The notes beneath the pieces were generated by a model. It was not told the DNA's origin and made no database searches. It saw only the letters and a program-made list of their open reading frames with translations. Below are positions 38,295 to 48,411 of a stretch of 64,000 nt of DNA, one piece after another (positions within the stretch are counted from its first letter, which is position 1; each line of letters starts with the position of its first letter). Source of the DNA: Omphiscola glabra (Eukaryota > Mollusca > Gastropoda > Lymnaeidae). Both the position numbers and the translations under genes were made by a program. The stretch covers positions 12,493,062-12,557,061 of the forward strand of contig OZ024797.1 in NCBI GenBank assembly GCA_964017045.1, in the 5' to 3' direction.

Positions 38295-39693
38295 CCCGGG
38301 TAAGGCATCGCCATCACAATGTAGGGAGCACTTTCTGCACACCCCAATGAAGACTGTGTCCTGATCGACGTGTCGGCTCAAGGCAAAGGGCGGGACTGTC
38401 CTTGTGACGCCATTCCCCTGTTCTTATTTCCTTGTGACGCCATTCCCCTGTTCTTATTTCCTCGCGACGCCATTCCCTTGTTCTTATTTCCTCGCGACGC
38501 CATTCCCTTGTTCTTATTTCCTCATGACGCCACTCCCTTGTTCTTATTTCCTCGTGACGCCACTCCCTTGTTCTATTTCCTCGTGACGCCACTCCCGTGT
38601 TCTTATTTCCTCGTGACGCCACTCCCCTGTTCTTATTTCCTCGTGACGCCATTCCCCAGTTCTTATTTCCTCGTGACGCCAATCCCCTGTTCTTATTTCT
38701 TCGTGACGCCAATCCCTTGTTCTTATTTCCTCGTGACGCCAATCCCCTGTTCTTATTTCCTCGTGACGCCATTCCCCTGTTCTTATTTCCTTGTGACGCC
38801 ATTCCCCTGTTCTTATTTCCTTGTGACGCCATTCCCCTGTTCTTATTTCCTCGCGACGCCATTCCCTTGTTCTTATTTCCTCGCAACGCCATTCCCTTGT
38901 TCTTATTTCCTCATGACGCCACTCCCTTGTTCTTATTTCCTCATGACGCCACTCCCTTGTTCTATTTCCTCGTGACGCCACTCCCGTGTTCTTATTTCCT
39001 CGTGACGCCACTCCCCTGTTCTTATTTCCTCGTGACGCCATTCCCCTGTTCTTATTTCCTCGTGACGCCAATCCCCTGTTCTTATTTCTTCGTGACGCCA
39101 ATCCCTTGTTCTTATTTCCTCGTGACGCCAATCCCCTGTTCTTATTTCCTCGTGACGCTATTCCCCTGTTCTTATTTCCTCGTGACGTCATTCCCCTGTT
39201 CTTATTTCATCGTGACGTCATTCCCTTGTTCTTATTTCCTTGTGACGTCATTCCCCTGTTCTTATTTCCTCGTGACGCCATTCCCCTGTTCTTATTTCCT
39301 CGTGACGTCATTCCCCTGTTCTTATTTCCTCGTGACGTCATTCCCCTGTTCTTATTTCCTCGTGACGCCACTCCCCTGTTCTTATTTCCTCGTGACGCCA
39401 TTCCCGTGTTCTTATTTCCTCGTGACGTCATTCCCCTGTTCTTATTTCCTCGTGACGTCATTCCCTTGTTCTCATTTCCTCGTGACGTCATTCCCTTGTT
39501 TTTATTTCCTCGTGACGTCATTCCTCTGTTCTTATTTCCTCGTGACGTCATTCCCCTGTTCTTATTTCCTCGTGACGTCATTCCTCTGTTCTTATTTCCT
39601 CGTGACGTCATTCCCCTGTTCTTATTTCCTCGTGACGTCATTCCACTGTTCTTATTTCCAGCAGCAGAGAGACACGCGTCTGTTTGCCAATAA
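38295..39693 (+). pseudogene. Broken C-type lectin exon split by a minisatellite
   Basis: From CCCGGG at 38295 the sequence aligns without gaps, codon for codon, to 21 codons of the sugar-binding loop of gene 2. Two codons have become stops (TAA at 38301, TAG at 38319), after which it continues as HPNEDCVLIDVSAQGKGRDCPCD. The conserved tryptophan before RD has changed to Gly. After the fourth conserved cysteine region, about 42 tandem units of 30 bp follow. The end of the domain then resumes as FLFPAAERHASVCQ, matching FLFVTTVEAHSYICQ of gene 3, with a stop at 39691-39693. The domain's N-terminal half and a signal exon are missing; an ATCC microsatellite marks the 5' break. Two 29-bp units shift the frame twice. 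It is non-functional as a lectin. Confidence 0.9.
38402..39660. repeat. 30-bp minisatellite grown from lectin coding DNA, about 42 units
   Basis: The unit core is GTGACGCCATTCCCCTGTTC followed by TTATTTCCTC. It corresponds to ten lectin codons following the fourth conserved cysteine region (CDAIPLFLFP here, CDRSSFLFVT in gene 3). Nearly all units are 30 bp. Units near 38571 and 38961 lack one T, each shifting the frame by one. Large open frames on both strands (up to 384 codons) result from the unit. Confidence 0.96.
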
Positions 39694-39956
39694 AAAATGT
39701 ACTAAAGGGAACTTATCCAGCCATTTTGAAATGTTGTATTCATTTCTTTGAAATTCCTCACACAATTTGTATCTTTAATTAAATAAAATATCGTATTCAT
39801 ACATTAAAAATTTATTATAGGCAAATAAATATAAGAATAATTTTTTTTTTTCATCGAGTTTTTAAAAATGTCTTTTTATGCAGTTTGACATATTTAGGAA
39901 CGAAAAGGGCTATACGCTCCATAAATTTGAATATCTATGCTAAATTCAGATACACC

Positions 39957-40130
39957 CAGAGCCGGCCTTAGGCCATTGCAACTTATGCGGCCGCAGTTGG
40001 CCCCGCACTTTCATATACCCCGCCCCGAATTTATTTTCTAATTACAAAATCTTAATTTTCACTTATTAACCTTATCCCTACTCAGACAATCCGTTTCACA
40101 TAGGCCCAGCAATTGTTAGGGGCGGCCCTG
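39957..40130. mobile_element. hAT MITE
   Basis: A 174-bp element starting CAGAGCCGGCCTTAGG and ending GGGCGGCCCTG (imperfect terminal inverted repeats). It is flanked by a perfect 8-bp target-site duplication, GATACACC, at 39949-39956 and 40131-40138. Confidence 0.9.
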
Positions 40131-40463
40131 GATACACCATTGGTTAATTAATACCATATTATTCCTACAAAAGGTGACTTAAATCCAGTTTTTCGCAAAT
40201 ATCAATATTTGTATTTATTTATTCTTATTATTCTTTTTTTTGCAATATCCCTAGGTTAAAGACTCAGGCTACATTATGGGGAAAAGTTCGGCCTATATTT
40301 GGAACTCTACTACATTAAACTACCTTTCCATCGATACAAATGATTGTAAATATAATATCTTGTAACAGTTCCTGCTAAGTATCAAACATTGGCAACAATT
40401 TTTCAAATTCTCTTTCATCATAAAGATATTAACTTTTAAGTCAGGGCCGGTTGTTAATCATCA

Positions 40464-40818
40464 AGATCTTTCTCTTTCTGTGCCCCCAAACAATGGAATT
40501 CTCTTCCCCTACACATCCGCAATATACCAACCATCACAGCTTTCAAAACTGCACTCAAAACACATCTCTTTAAACTCTACTATCCTGACTGATTCCCCCC
40601 TCTGACCGATAGACGATACTGCTGGGTGCCGCCCATGGCTTGACATTTAAATAGTTATGGAATGGTTGGGCGAATACGCATTTGTTTTGTTTTATTTAAT
40701 TAATCCATGTTAATTTTTAAGTTCATGATTGTGTTTGCTAAATTGTATGTACAGCGTGGTGAGCCCAGCCCTAGGTTGGGGTACTACGCTTTAAAAAACT
40801 TCTTATAATAATAATAAT
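40464..40818 (+). mobile_element. 5'-truncated LINE copy, same family as 48412-49935
   Basis: The sequence matches the last coding part and 3' tail of the LINE at 48412-49935. It encodes a diverged CAPKQWNSLP and LKTHLFKLYYPD-like end, then the shared tail with CAGCGTGGTGAGCCCAGCCC and a terminal ATAATAATAAT microsatellite. Confidence 0.9.
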
Positions 40819-41036
40819 GTATGGCACTCGGTACCAAAATGCCTAATTTTGACGCTGATAGATGCCCATTCCCGACCCAAAATGCCTGAAAACCACGCCC
40901 CCCCATTGGTTGAAATGCGCGCCATCACCCCCCTCCCCAGACCAAATATCTAAAAACAAAACCAATGATTGCCGTGCGCACGTAGTTTGAATTTATTTTG
41001 TGGGAAGACTCCTACACCACTTTCGTTCAGGAGCCA

Positions 41037-41552
41037 TCGGTACCCTCGATATCATCAAAGTGACAGTATCGGTACCCTCGATATCATCAAAGTGACAGTA
41101 TCGGTACCCTCGATATCATCAACGTGACAGCATCGGCACCCTCGATATCATCAAAGTGACAGCATCGGTACCCTCAATATCATCAAAGTGACAACATCGG
41201 TACCCTCGATATCATCAAAGTGACAGCATCGGTACCCTCGATATCATCAAAGTGCCAGCATCGGTACCCTCGATATCATCAAAGTGACAGCATCGGTACC
41301 CTCGATATCATCCAAGTGACGGTATCGGTACCCTCGATATCATCAAAGTGACGATATCGGCACCCTCGATATCATCAAAGTGACAGCATCGGCACCCTCG
41401 ATATCATCAAAGTGACAGCTTCGGTACCCTCAATATTATGGAAGTGACAGCATCGGTACCCTCGATATCATCAACGTGACAGCATCGGTACCCTCAATAT
41501 CATCAAAGTGACAGCATCGGTACCCTCGATATCATCAACGTGACAGCATCGG
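41037..41552. repeat. 32-bp minisatellite, about 16 units
   Basis: Unit core TCGGTACCCTCGATATCATC followed by AAAGTGACAGCA, with substitutions (GGCACC, AACGTGAC, GATATCGG). It lies between the LINE copy and lectin gene 4. Confidence 0.95.
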
Positions 41553-42242
41553 TCGATTTTTTTAACTTAAAAAAGAACACCAACACTGGATACTAGTAAG
41601 TAATATGATTTTCTTGAGCGGACATTATTATTTTCTTTTAATTTTGTATACATAGTTTGAATACAATGATTCCAGGGGCGAAAGTAAGCCGGGGACCAAA
41701 CTCATATCCACAAAACCGGAATGAATTTAGTTTATGTCGGGCGACGGGGAGGAGTTAGAGCTGCGTCCTTGGACGTCGTTAAGATGAAGTTTGGCGTTGA
41801 GGGAGGCACTGTCCACACGATTGTTGTGTCCTGAAATCAAATACAGATATACGTTCGACTTTAAGCTCTCTGCATGGTTGTTAATAATGTTGTGTCGTTT
41901 TTTGTGTGGCTATTTTAACAATGTCAAAATCATTGAGTAAACACGTTTTTATTTTCAACTTTAAAAAATCTAAATCCACGACAATGCATCTGTTAACTTG
42001 AGAATATAGAGTTAACGTCGTTGATTCCGTCGACCTCGACCTTTTGTAAGGTCAAGTTAAACGAACTAACACTATATTTGGATCTGGAATATTGACCACA
42101 TGTTTTGTTCCCAAGGTAATTCCAGTTCGAGTTTTATGACGTAGAGGAATATTGTCAAATGCACGGAAGGCAGATGACATCCACTTTGATAGCTAACAAT
42201 CAGTTTGATTAGTGGCATTAATAGGACAGCGAAAATCTCACG
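41553..42242. other. 5' flank of lectin gene 4
   Basis: Non-coding sequence upstream of gene 4. No clear TATA box was seen. Confidence 0.45.
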
Positions 42243-45200
42243 ATGTTCCATGTTTTAACCGTCTTGGTGTTATTGTTAGGTTATGGTGAGTAGCCTATAA
42301 TGCGATAAGTTAGTTTAGAGAGTAATTATGGTGAGTAGCCTATAAAGCGATAAGTTAGTTTTGAGAGTAGTTATGGTGAGTAGCCTATAATGCGATAAGT
42401 TAGTTTTGAGAGTAGTTTGTGGTGAGTAGCCTATAATGCGATAATTTAGTTTTGAGAGTAGTTTATGGTGAGTAGTCTATAATGTGATAAGTTAGTTTTG
42501 AGAGTAGTTTGTGGTGAGTAGCCTATAATGCGATAAGTTAGTTTAGAGAGTAGTATATGGTGAGTAGCCTATAATGTGATTAGTTAGTTTTGAGAGTAGT
42601 TTGTGGTGAGTAGCCTATAATGTGATAAGTTAGTTTTGAGAGTAGTAATGGTGAGTAGCCTATAATGTGATAAGTTAGTTTTGAGAGTAGTTTATGGTGA
42701 GTAGCCTATAATGTGATAAGTTAGTTTTGAGAGTATGTTGTGGTGAGTAGCCTATAATGCGATAAGTTAGTTTTGAGAGTAGTTTATGGTGAGTAGCCTA
42801 TAATGTGATAAGTTAGTTTTGAGAGTATGTTGTGGTGAGTAGCCTATAATGCGATAAGTTAGTTTTGAGAGTAGTTTATGGTGAGTAGCCTATAATGTGA
42901 TAAGTTAGTTTTGAGAGTATGTTGTGGTGAGTAGCCTATGTTCCCTCTGAAAACAGGAAAAACTAATTTTTGGAGGGTTGGGGCTGAAAATTTGAAAGAA
43001 TGTGTTGTCATCGGTAGCGTTTATGTGCCAAATTTCAGATCGAAAGCTTGACGGGAAGTGGTTAAAGAAGATATTGCCAGCCATGCAGCCAGCCACCCAG
43101 CCAGACATGCAGCCAGCCACCAAGACAAAGAGCGAAGTTAATATAAACGATTTAAAAATAGCCATAATTTTATTTCTTTGAAATTATGCACAATTTAATA
43201 TTGAGCCAACGGCTCACGACACTTCAGAACCCTTCACGGCACGGTACGCCAGTGAGCCATGCCTTTCAGATAAGACTGACTAAACCCCAATGGCCACCAC
43301 CTCACATGTTAAATACGTCAGTGATCCATGCCTTTCAGTTAAGACTGACTAAACCACAATGGCCACCACCTCATATGTTAAATACCTCAGTGAGCCATGC
43401 CTTTCAGATAAGACTGACTAAACCATCTCACATGTTAAATACGTCAGTGAGCCATGCCTTTCAGATAAGACTGACTAAACCACCTCACATGTTAAATACG
43501 TCAGTGAGTCATGTCTTCCAGTTAAGACTGACTAAACCACCTCACATGTTAAATACGTCAGTGAGCCATGCCTTTCAGATAAGACTGACTAAACCACCTC
43601 ACACGTTAAATACCTCAGTGAGCCATGCCTTTCAGATAAGACTGACTAAACCACCTCACATGTTAAATACGTCAGTGAGTCATGTCTTCCAGTTAAGACT
43701 GACTAAACCATCTCACATGTTAAATACGTCAGTAAGTCATGTCTTCCAGTTAAGACTGACTAAACCACCTCACAAGTTAAATACGTCAGTGAGTCATGTC
43801 TTTCAGTTAAGACTGATTAAACCACCTCACATGTTAAATACGTCAGTAAGTCCTGCCTTTCTGATAAGACTGACTAAACCACCTCACATGTTAAATACGT
43901 CAGTGAGTCATGTCTTTCAGTTAAGACTGACTAAACCACCTCACATGTTAAATACGTCAGTGAGTCATGTCTTCCAGTTAAGACTGACTAAACCACCTCA
44001 CATGTTAAATACGTCAGTGAGTCACGTCTTTCAGTTAAGACTGACTAAACCACCTCACATGTTAAATACGTCAGTGAGTCATGTCTTCCAGTTAAGACTG
44101 ACTAAACCACCTCACATGTTAAATACGTCAGTTAGTCACGTCTTTCAGTTAAGACTGACTAAACCACCTCACATGTTAAATACGTCAGTGAGTCATGTCT
44201 TTCAGATAAAACTGACTAAACCACCTCACATGTTAAATACATCACACGTGACTGAATCGATGAAATAAGGAAGCAGAAACTTTTGTTGCAGGTATGCATT
44301 ACTCAGAAAAAGATCGTAGTTGTTTCTGGTCACACACACACACACAAATATGAAATTTGCAACTAAACGTGACCTGGGAAAGATGTAAGCGATCGAGACC
44401 GTGATACATTAAAGCTGAAGTCTAAGGTGGCCATCGAAACGGAACACTTTTCATGTTAATTATAGTATTTCAGGACACTTTCATTGCATAGGCGCCCGCA
44501 GGTAGGGGCAAGGTGGGGCACTTGCCCATCCCCCTGGATTGATTGATTAAAAAATTTTTTTAGACACAAATAGACAAAAAATTTATTAAAGTAAAGAGAA
44601 AATAAAGAGAAAGTAACTAAGCTGATGCTGATCTCATTTTACTGGGTAATTATTTTTATATTTTCTATAATAATTAGTTTTACAAAGTTTTATCCGGCTG
44701 TCAGGTATTCCTTACTAGTTTTGCTAACATTACCAGCAACAACATGTACGGTGGAGCGATCGTTCAGCACATTACGTCGTCTAAAAACATGGCTTAGATC
44801 TACAATGTCAGATGAACGTGTGTCTGGGTTGTGCATGTTAAGCGTACACAGAGACAAAGTGAACTGCAACAAAAAAGACTGTATGGACAAAATTGTAGAT
44901 ATGTTTGGTAGCGATAATAGACGACTCCAGTTGTTGTTTAAAGAATAAATTTTATTTTAAATTTATGTTGTAATATTTTTTGTTATATACTTATATTGTG
45001 TTAATGAAAAATTTGTTGCTACAGAATGCCCTTCATTACTACAGTGTCCTGTCCGTTCGTTCACCAAACAAATACGCTACAGTAAATTAAAACTACATTA
45101 AAACATTACTAAAAATATTTGCCCCCCCCCTAGAAAATATTTTGCACCCCCACTAGAAAATTTTCTGCGGGCGCCCATGTTTCCTTGTTAATTATAGTAT

Positions 45201-46464
45201 TTCAGGACACTTTCCATGTTAATTATAGTATTTCATGACACTTTCCATGTTAATCAGAGTATTTCAGGACACTTTCCATGTTAATCAGAGTATTTCAGGA
45301 CACTTTCCATGTTAATTATAGTATTTCAGGACACTTTCCATGTTAATTATAGTATTTCAGGACACTTTCCATGTTAATTATAGTATTTTAGGACACTTTC
45401 CATGTTAATCAGAGTATTTCAGGACACTTTCCATGTTAATTATAGTATTTCAGGACACTTTCCATGTTAATTATAGTATTTCAGGACACTTTACATGTTA
45501 ATCAGAGTATTTCAGGACACTTTCCATGTTAATTATAGTATTTCAGGACACTTTCCATGTTAACCAGAGTATTTCAGAACACTTTCCATGTTAATTATAG
45601 TATTTCAGGACACTTTCCATGTTAATTATAGTATTTCAGGACACTTTCCATGTTAATTATAGTATTTCAGGACACTTTCCATGTTAACCAGAGTATTTCA
45701 AGCTTAGTGAAAATTTATTTACTGAATTATTTGATTCTTTTCTTCAAATGTAAAATTCTATTTTTCAAAAAGTTGCCTGTCAAACAAGTGATGACTGCCC
45801 ATCCGGTGTACCCAGAGATAACACCCTCCAAATTCATTCCGGTTTTTGCTTCAGCTTTAACTTCACACCGAAACTACCACACAAAGACGCCAGAGCCACA
45901 TGCGAAAAGCACGGCGGCACTCTGGCCCTGATCAAAACGCCGGATATTCAGGACTTCCTCTACAACCAACTAGCCCACTACTACAACCACACCTACGAAA
46001 AAGTCTGGATCGGCCTCAACGACATCGCCGTCGAAGATAAATTCGTCTGGGAGGACGGCACCAGCCTGAACTACAGCAACTGGGCCAGCGGCGAGGGCCC
46101 CAACAGTGGCAGCATACAGCACGTGTTCCAGCACAACACCGAGGACTGTGTCATCTTGGACGTCGCTGCCAGGGGCAAGTGGCACGACTACTCGTGTGAC
46201 CACAGCGTCGTCTTCCTCACCACGAGTCCGGAGCTCCACTCTTTCATCTGTCAGTACACGCCGACGGGGCACAGTGTCACGGAACCGCCGAGAACGACCA
46301 CGGGTACGTCACCCTCAACGACAGAGATATCGCCGCAACCAGTGGTGACACTGGCGACCATCACCAACCCTTGCCCCCCTTTCACCTGCGACCTGGACTG
46401 CGGTATGGACGGCTTCAAGAAGGACGCCACAACGGGATGTTCCATTTGTGAATGCGACATTTAA
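42243..46464 (+). CDS. Secreted C-type lectin with antistasin-like tail, gene 4 (two exons)
   Basis: Exons are 42243-42285 and 45773-46464. The donor is GTGAGT and the acceptor follows TTTTTCAAAAAG; the intron is phase 1 and 3,487 bp. The product has 244 residues. Residues 1-15 are the signal peptide. The CTLD spans residues 23-176 with cysteines 23, 40, 58, 140, 156 and 174, plus an extra Cys17. It shows HGGTLALI at 61-68, WIGLND at 93-98, WEDG at 107-110 and NWASGEGPN at 117-125, the nearest to an EPN loop in this cluster; WND reads WHD. Residues 177-212 are a Thr/Pro/Ser-rich linker, likely O-glycosylated. Residues 215-242 hold six cysteines spaced CX4CX3CX12CX2CXC with GF..D, as in half an antistasin domain, a family of extracellular protease inhibitors. 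Exon 2 has no in-frame ATG near its start, so only splicing from exon 1 gives a complete protein. Confidence 0.9.
42282..42940. repeat. 46-bp minisatellite containing the splice donor, about 14 units
   Basis: The array begins in the last bases of exon 1 of gene 4 (TATG) and runs into the intron. Each unit repeats GGTGAGTAGCCTATAA, so the authentic 5' splice site is followed by about 13 copies of itself. In the exon's frame the next codons are GGT GAG TAG, so reading through any copy meets a stop at once. Confidence 0.95.
43245..44242. repeat. 57-bp minisatellite in intron of gene 4, about 17 units
   Basis: Unit starts AAATACGTCAGTGAGCCATG. The first two units are longer because of an extra CAATGGCCAC block. 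The period equals 19 codons, and one + frame (43186-44268) stays open for 360 codons as a 19-residue repeat (SHAFQIRLTKPPHMLNTSV). I see no evidence that it is translated. Confidence 0.94.
44444..45708. repeat. 31-bp minisatellite, interrupted by a hAT element
   Basis: Unit core TTAATTATAGTATTTCAGGA followed by CACTTTCCATG. About 1.4 units lie before 44487 and about 17 after 45187. The element at 44487-45179 separates them. Confidence 0.93.
44487..45179 (+). mobile_element. hAT transposon remnant inserted in the 31-bp array
   Basis: The ends are CATAGGCGCCCGCAG and CTGCGGGCGCCCATG, 14 of 15 matching as inverted repeats. They are flanked by 8-bp repeats differing at one base (TTTCATTG at 44479-44486, TTTCCTTG at 45180-45187). 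Frame 44625-44948 encodes the hAT C-terminal dimerisation region (FYPAVRYSLLVLLTLPATTC, VERSFSTLRRLKTWLRSTM, ERVSGLCML). It is 693 bp, and the catalytic region is absent. Confidence 0.9.
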
Positions 46465-46472
46465 CGTTAGAC

Positions 46473-46478
46473 AATAAA
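46473..46478 (+). terminator. Poly(A) signal of lectin gene 4
   Basis: AATAAA lies only 9 bp after the stop codon, implying a very short 3' untranslated region. Further AATAAA-like words occur beyond 46640. Confidence 0.55.
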
Positions 46479-48099
46479 GTTTATTTGAAATGTTGCTCCT
46501 TACATAAGAAACATGTTGCTTCTTACATGTGAAATATTTATTTTACACTACAAACATTTAATTTTAATCCGTTTATTATTGGCCAATAATGTGTTGAACA
46601 ATTGTTCTGATTGAATACAATTTATTAAAGTTCATTAAAAGTGTAAAATAAAAATAATTCCTGTTAATTTTTAAATTATTATTATTTTTGAATGTGAAAA
46701 CATTCCTGTTTCATTGTCGTAACTTTTGAACAGTTGCAGTCTTCCAACTATAAAGGATCTCTCATCTCAAAATAGTAACTCCTGTTGTATATGATACAGC
46801 AGATTAGATGATGATTTATTTCGTATATCTAAGGAAACGTCAACACATTCTCTAACATCGCCTAGTCCCAACGGTCATAAGGAGAAGGGGTGGATGGGGG
46901 AGGTTCGCATCGGATGGCAATTATCTGGGTCGGCGTTTTTGACTTTCCCTTCTTGTGCAGCCCCACTCCTCGGAGTCTTCTTCCATTATGGGTGGCAAAT
47001 GTCAAAGACATCACCGAGCGTCACAAAGTCTAGCTACTCCACCGATAGTAACTACTAGTTTACAGCATTGGTTTTCAAACGTTTAAGATTTTCGACGTCT
47101 TGCTGAATCAAAGTGCTATTATCATCACCTCTATTATATGACCTCTATTATCTGACTTCTATTATATGACCTCCAATATATGACCTCTATTATATGTCTT
47201 CTATTATATCATTTGTATTATATCACCTCTGTTAGATCACATATATTATATTCTAAAAATTATAGTTTCATTTAGCCGATACATTTTTAAAAATAATTAA
47301 ATGTTAGCTAGAGGCCTCTGCAACATTGAACACTAAGTGAGAAAATAATTTACACCAAGTTCAATAGATGAGCGCATGCCAGATCGCAACCCGGTACCGG
47401 GTCACGATCTGAGCGCATGCCAGATCGCAACCCGGTACCGGGTCACGAAAGCAAAAATACAATGTTGCAACAACAACAACAACAACAACAACAACAACCC
47501 TTCTCGAAAACCTATGTTATTCTTTTGGAGTAAAAATAATGAGCATTTGGATGGTACATGATTAACTGTCTCATTGTTCACAGATAATCGGCCTTAACAG
47601 TGGAACGCTAGGAAATGTACTTCCAATCATGACACAGCAAGATGTGAACATCGTATAAATCTGTCGGGCTACACCTGCATAGTCGAATCTGTTATGTTAT
47701 TCTCCGTTAAGTGTCCAGGCTTGCACTGGAAGATAGGCATGGGTTCTTAAACAGGTGTGAGGGGGAAAGATCATAACCAGTTGTGACAGCGATATGTCAT
47801 GGGTTCTTAACCAGTTGTGACAGCGATATGTCATGGGTTCTTAACCAGAGATGCAGGAAGACTCAGAAAATCAGGTTCTTTACATTTTTATTAGCTCTTT
47901 CTTATTCTGGGACGGAAAATATGTTTTGAAATCGATATGGAGAAGCGGATTTACAAAAAAATAAATAAAAAATTGGTGCAGCACTGCAAAAAGTTTAATA
48001 ACACCTTCGCTAGAGATTGAATTGTATTATTTCCTGTTGAATAACTATACATGTATGATTGAGAATGTGAAAGCAAAAGATCCAGCAACGTAGGTCGAT
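46479..48099. other. Intergenic DNA with short tandem duplications
   Basis: No gene was seen. It contains a 41-bp duplication at 47370-47449 with the palindrome CCCGGTACCGGG in both copies, a CAA microsatellite at 47468-47498, and a duplicated word CATGGGTTCTTAACCAGTTG near 47790-47830. Confidence 0.6.
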
Positions 48100-48236
48100 C
48101 ATCATCATCATCATGTCACTTAATCCTCGGGCCGTTGGGGCGCCACAGATGACATGAAAACTATCCTTCTCCGTTCCTCTCGGTCTTCTGCACGACGCTT
48201 AGCATCGCCCAGTTTTAATCCCGTCCACGTAGGCCG
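48100..48236 (-). mobile_element. LINE C-terminal fragment
   Basis: Matches the fragment at 22030-22290 (shared GGGGCGCCACAGATGACA and AAAACTATCCT). On the minus strand it encodes a WRRIVFMSSVAPQR-like LINE end. Confidence 0.7.
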
Positions 48237-48280
48237 ATGGGTAAGTGTACAATCGGGGATGCAGATTAGCAATCTTGGGT

Positions 48281-48411
48281 GTGAGAAAAATGTATGATTG
48301 TCACATGGTGAGAAAATGTATGATTGTCACTTGGAGAGAAAATGTGTGATTGTCACATGGTGAGAAAATGTATGATTGTCACATGGTGAGAAACTGTATG
48401 ATTGTGACATA
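48281..48411. repeat. 26-bp tandem repeat, 5 units
   Basis: Five units with the core GTGAGAAAATGTATGATTGT. The array abuts the 5' truncation point of the next LINE. Confidence 0.92.

Noticed and set aside
37656..38381. Overlapping open frames of about 200 codons on both strands (SESTTMH-type and CAFTVHS-type repeats)
   Set aside because: They follow directly from a stop-free 21-bp unit; no signal peptide, domain or start context supports translation.
38597..39751. A 384-codon frame rich in Phe, Pro and Cys
   Set aside because: Produced by reading the 30-bp lectin-derived array in a shifted frame; it does not match any protein family I recognise.
47370..47449. tRNA-like or regulatory palindrome (CCCGGTACCGGG twice)
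   Set aside because: No cloverleaf could be drawn; it is a simple 41-bp tandem duplication.
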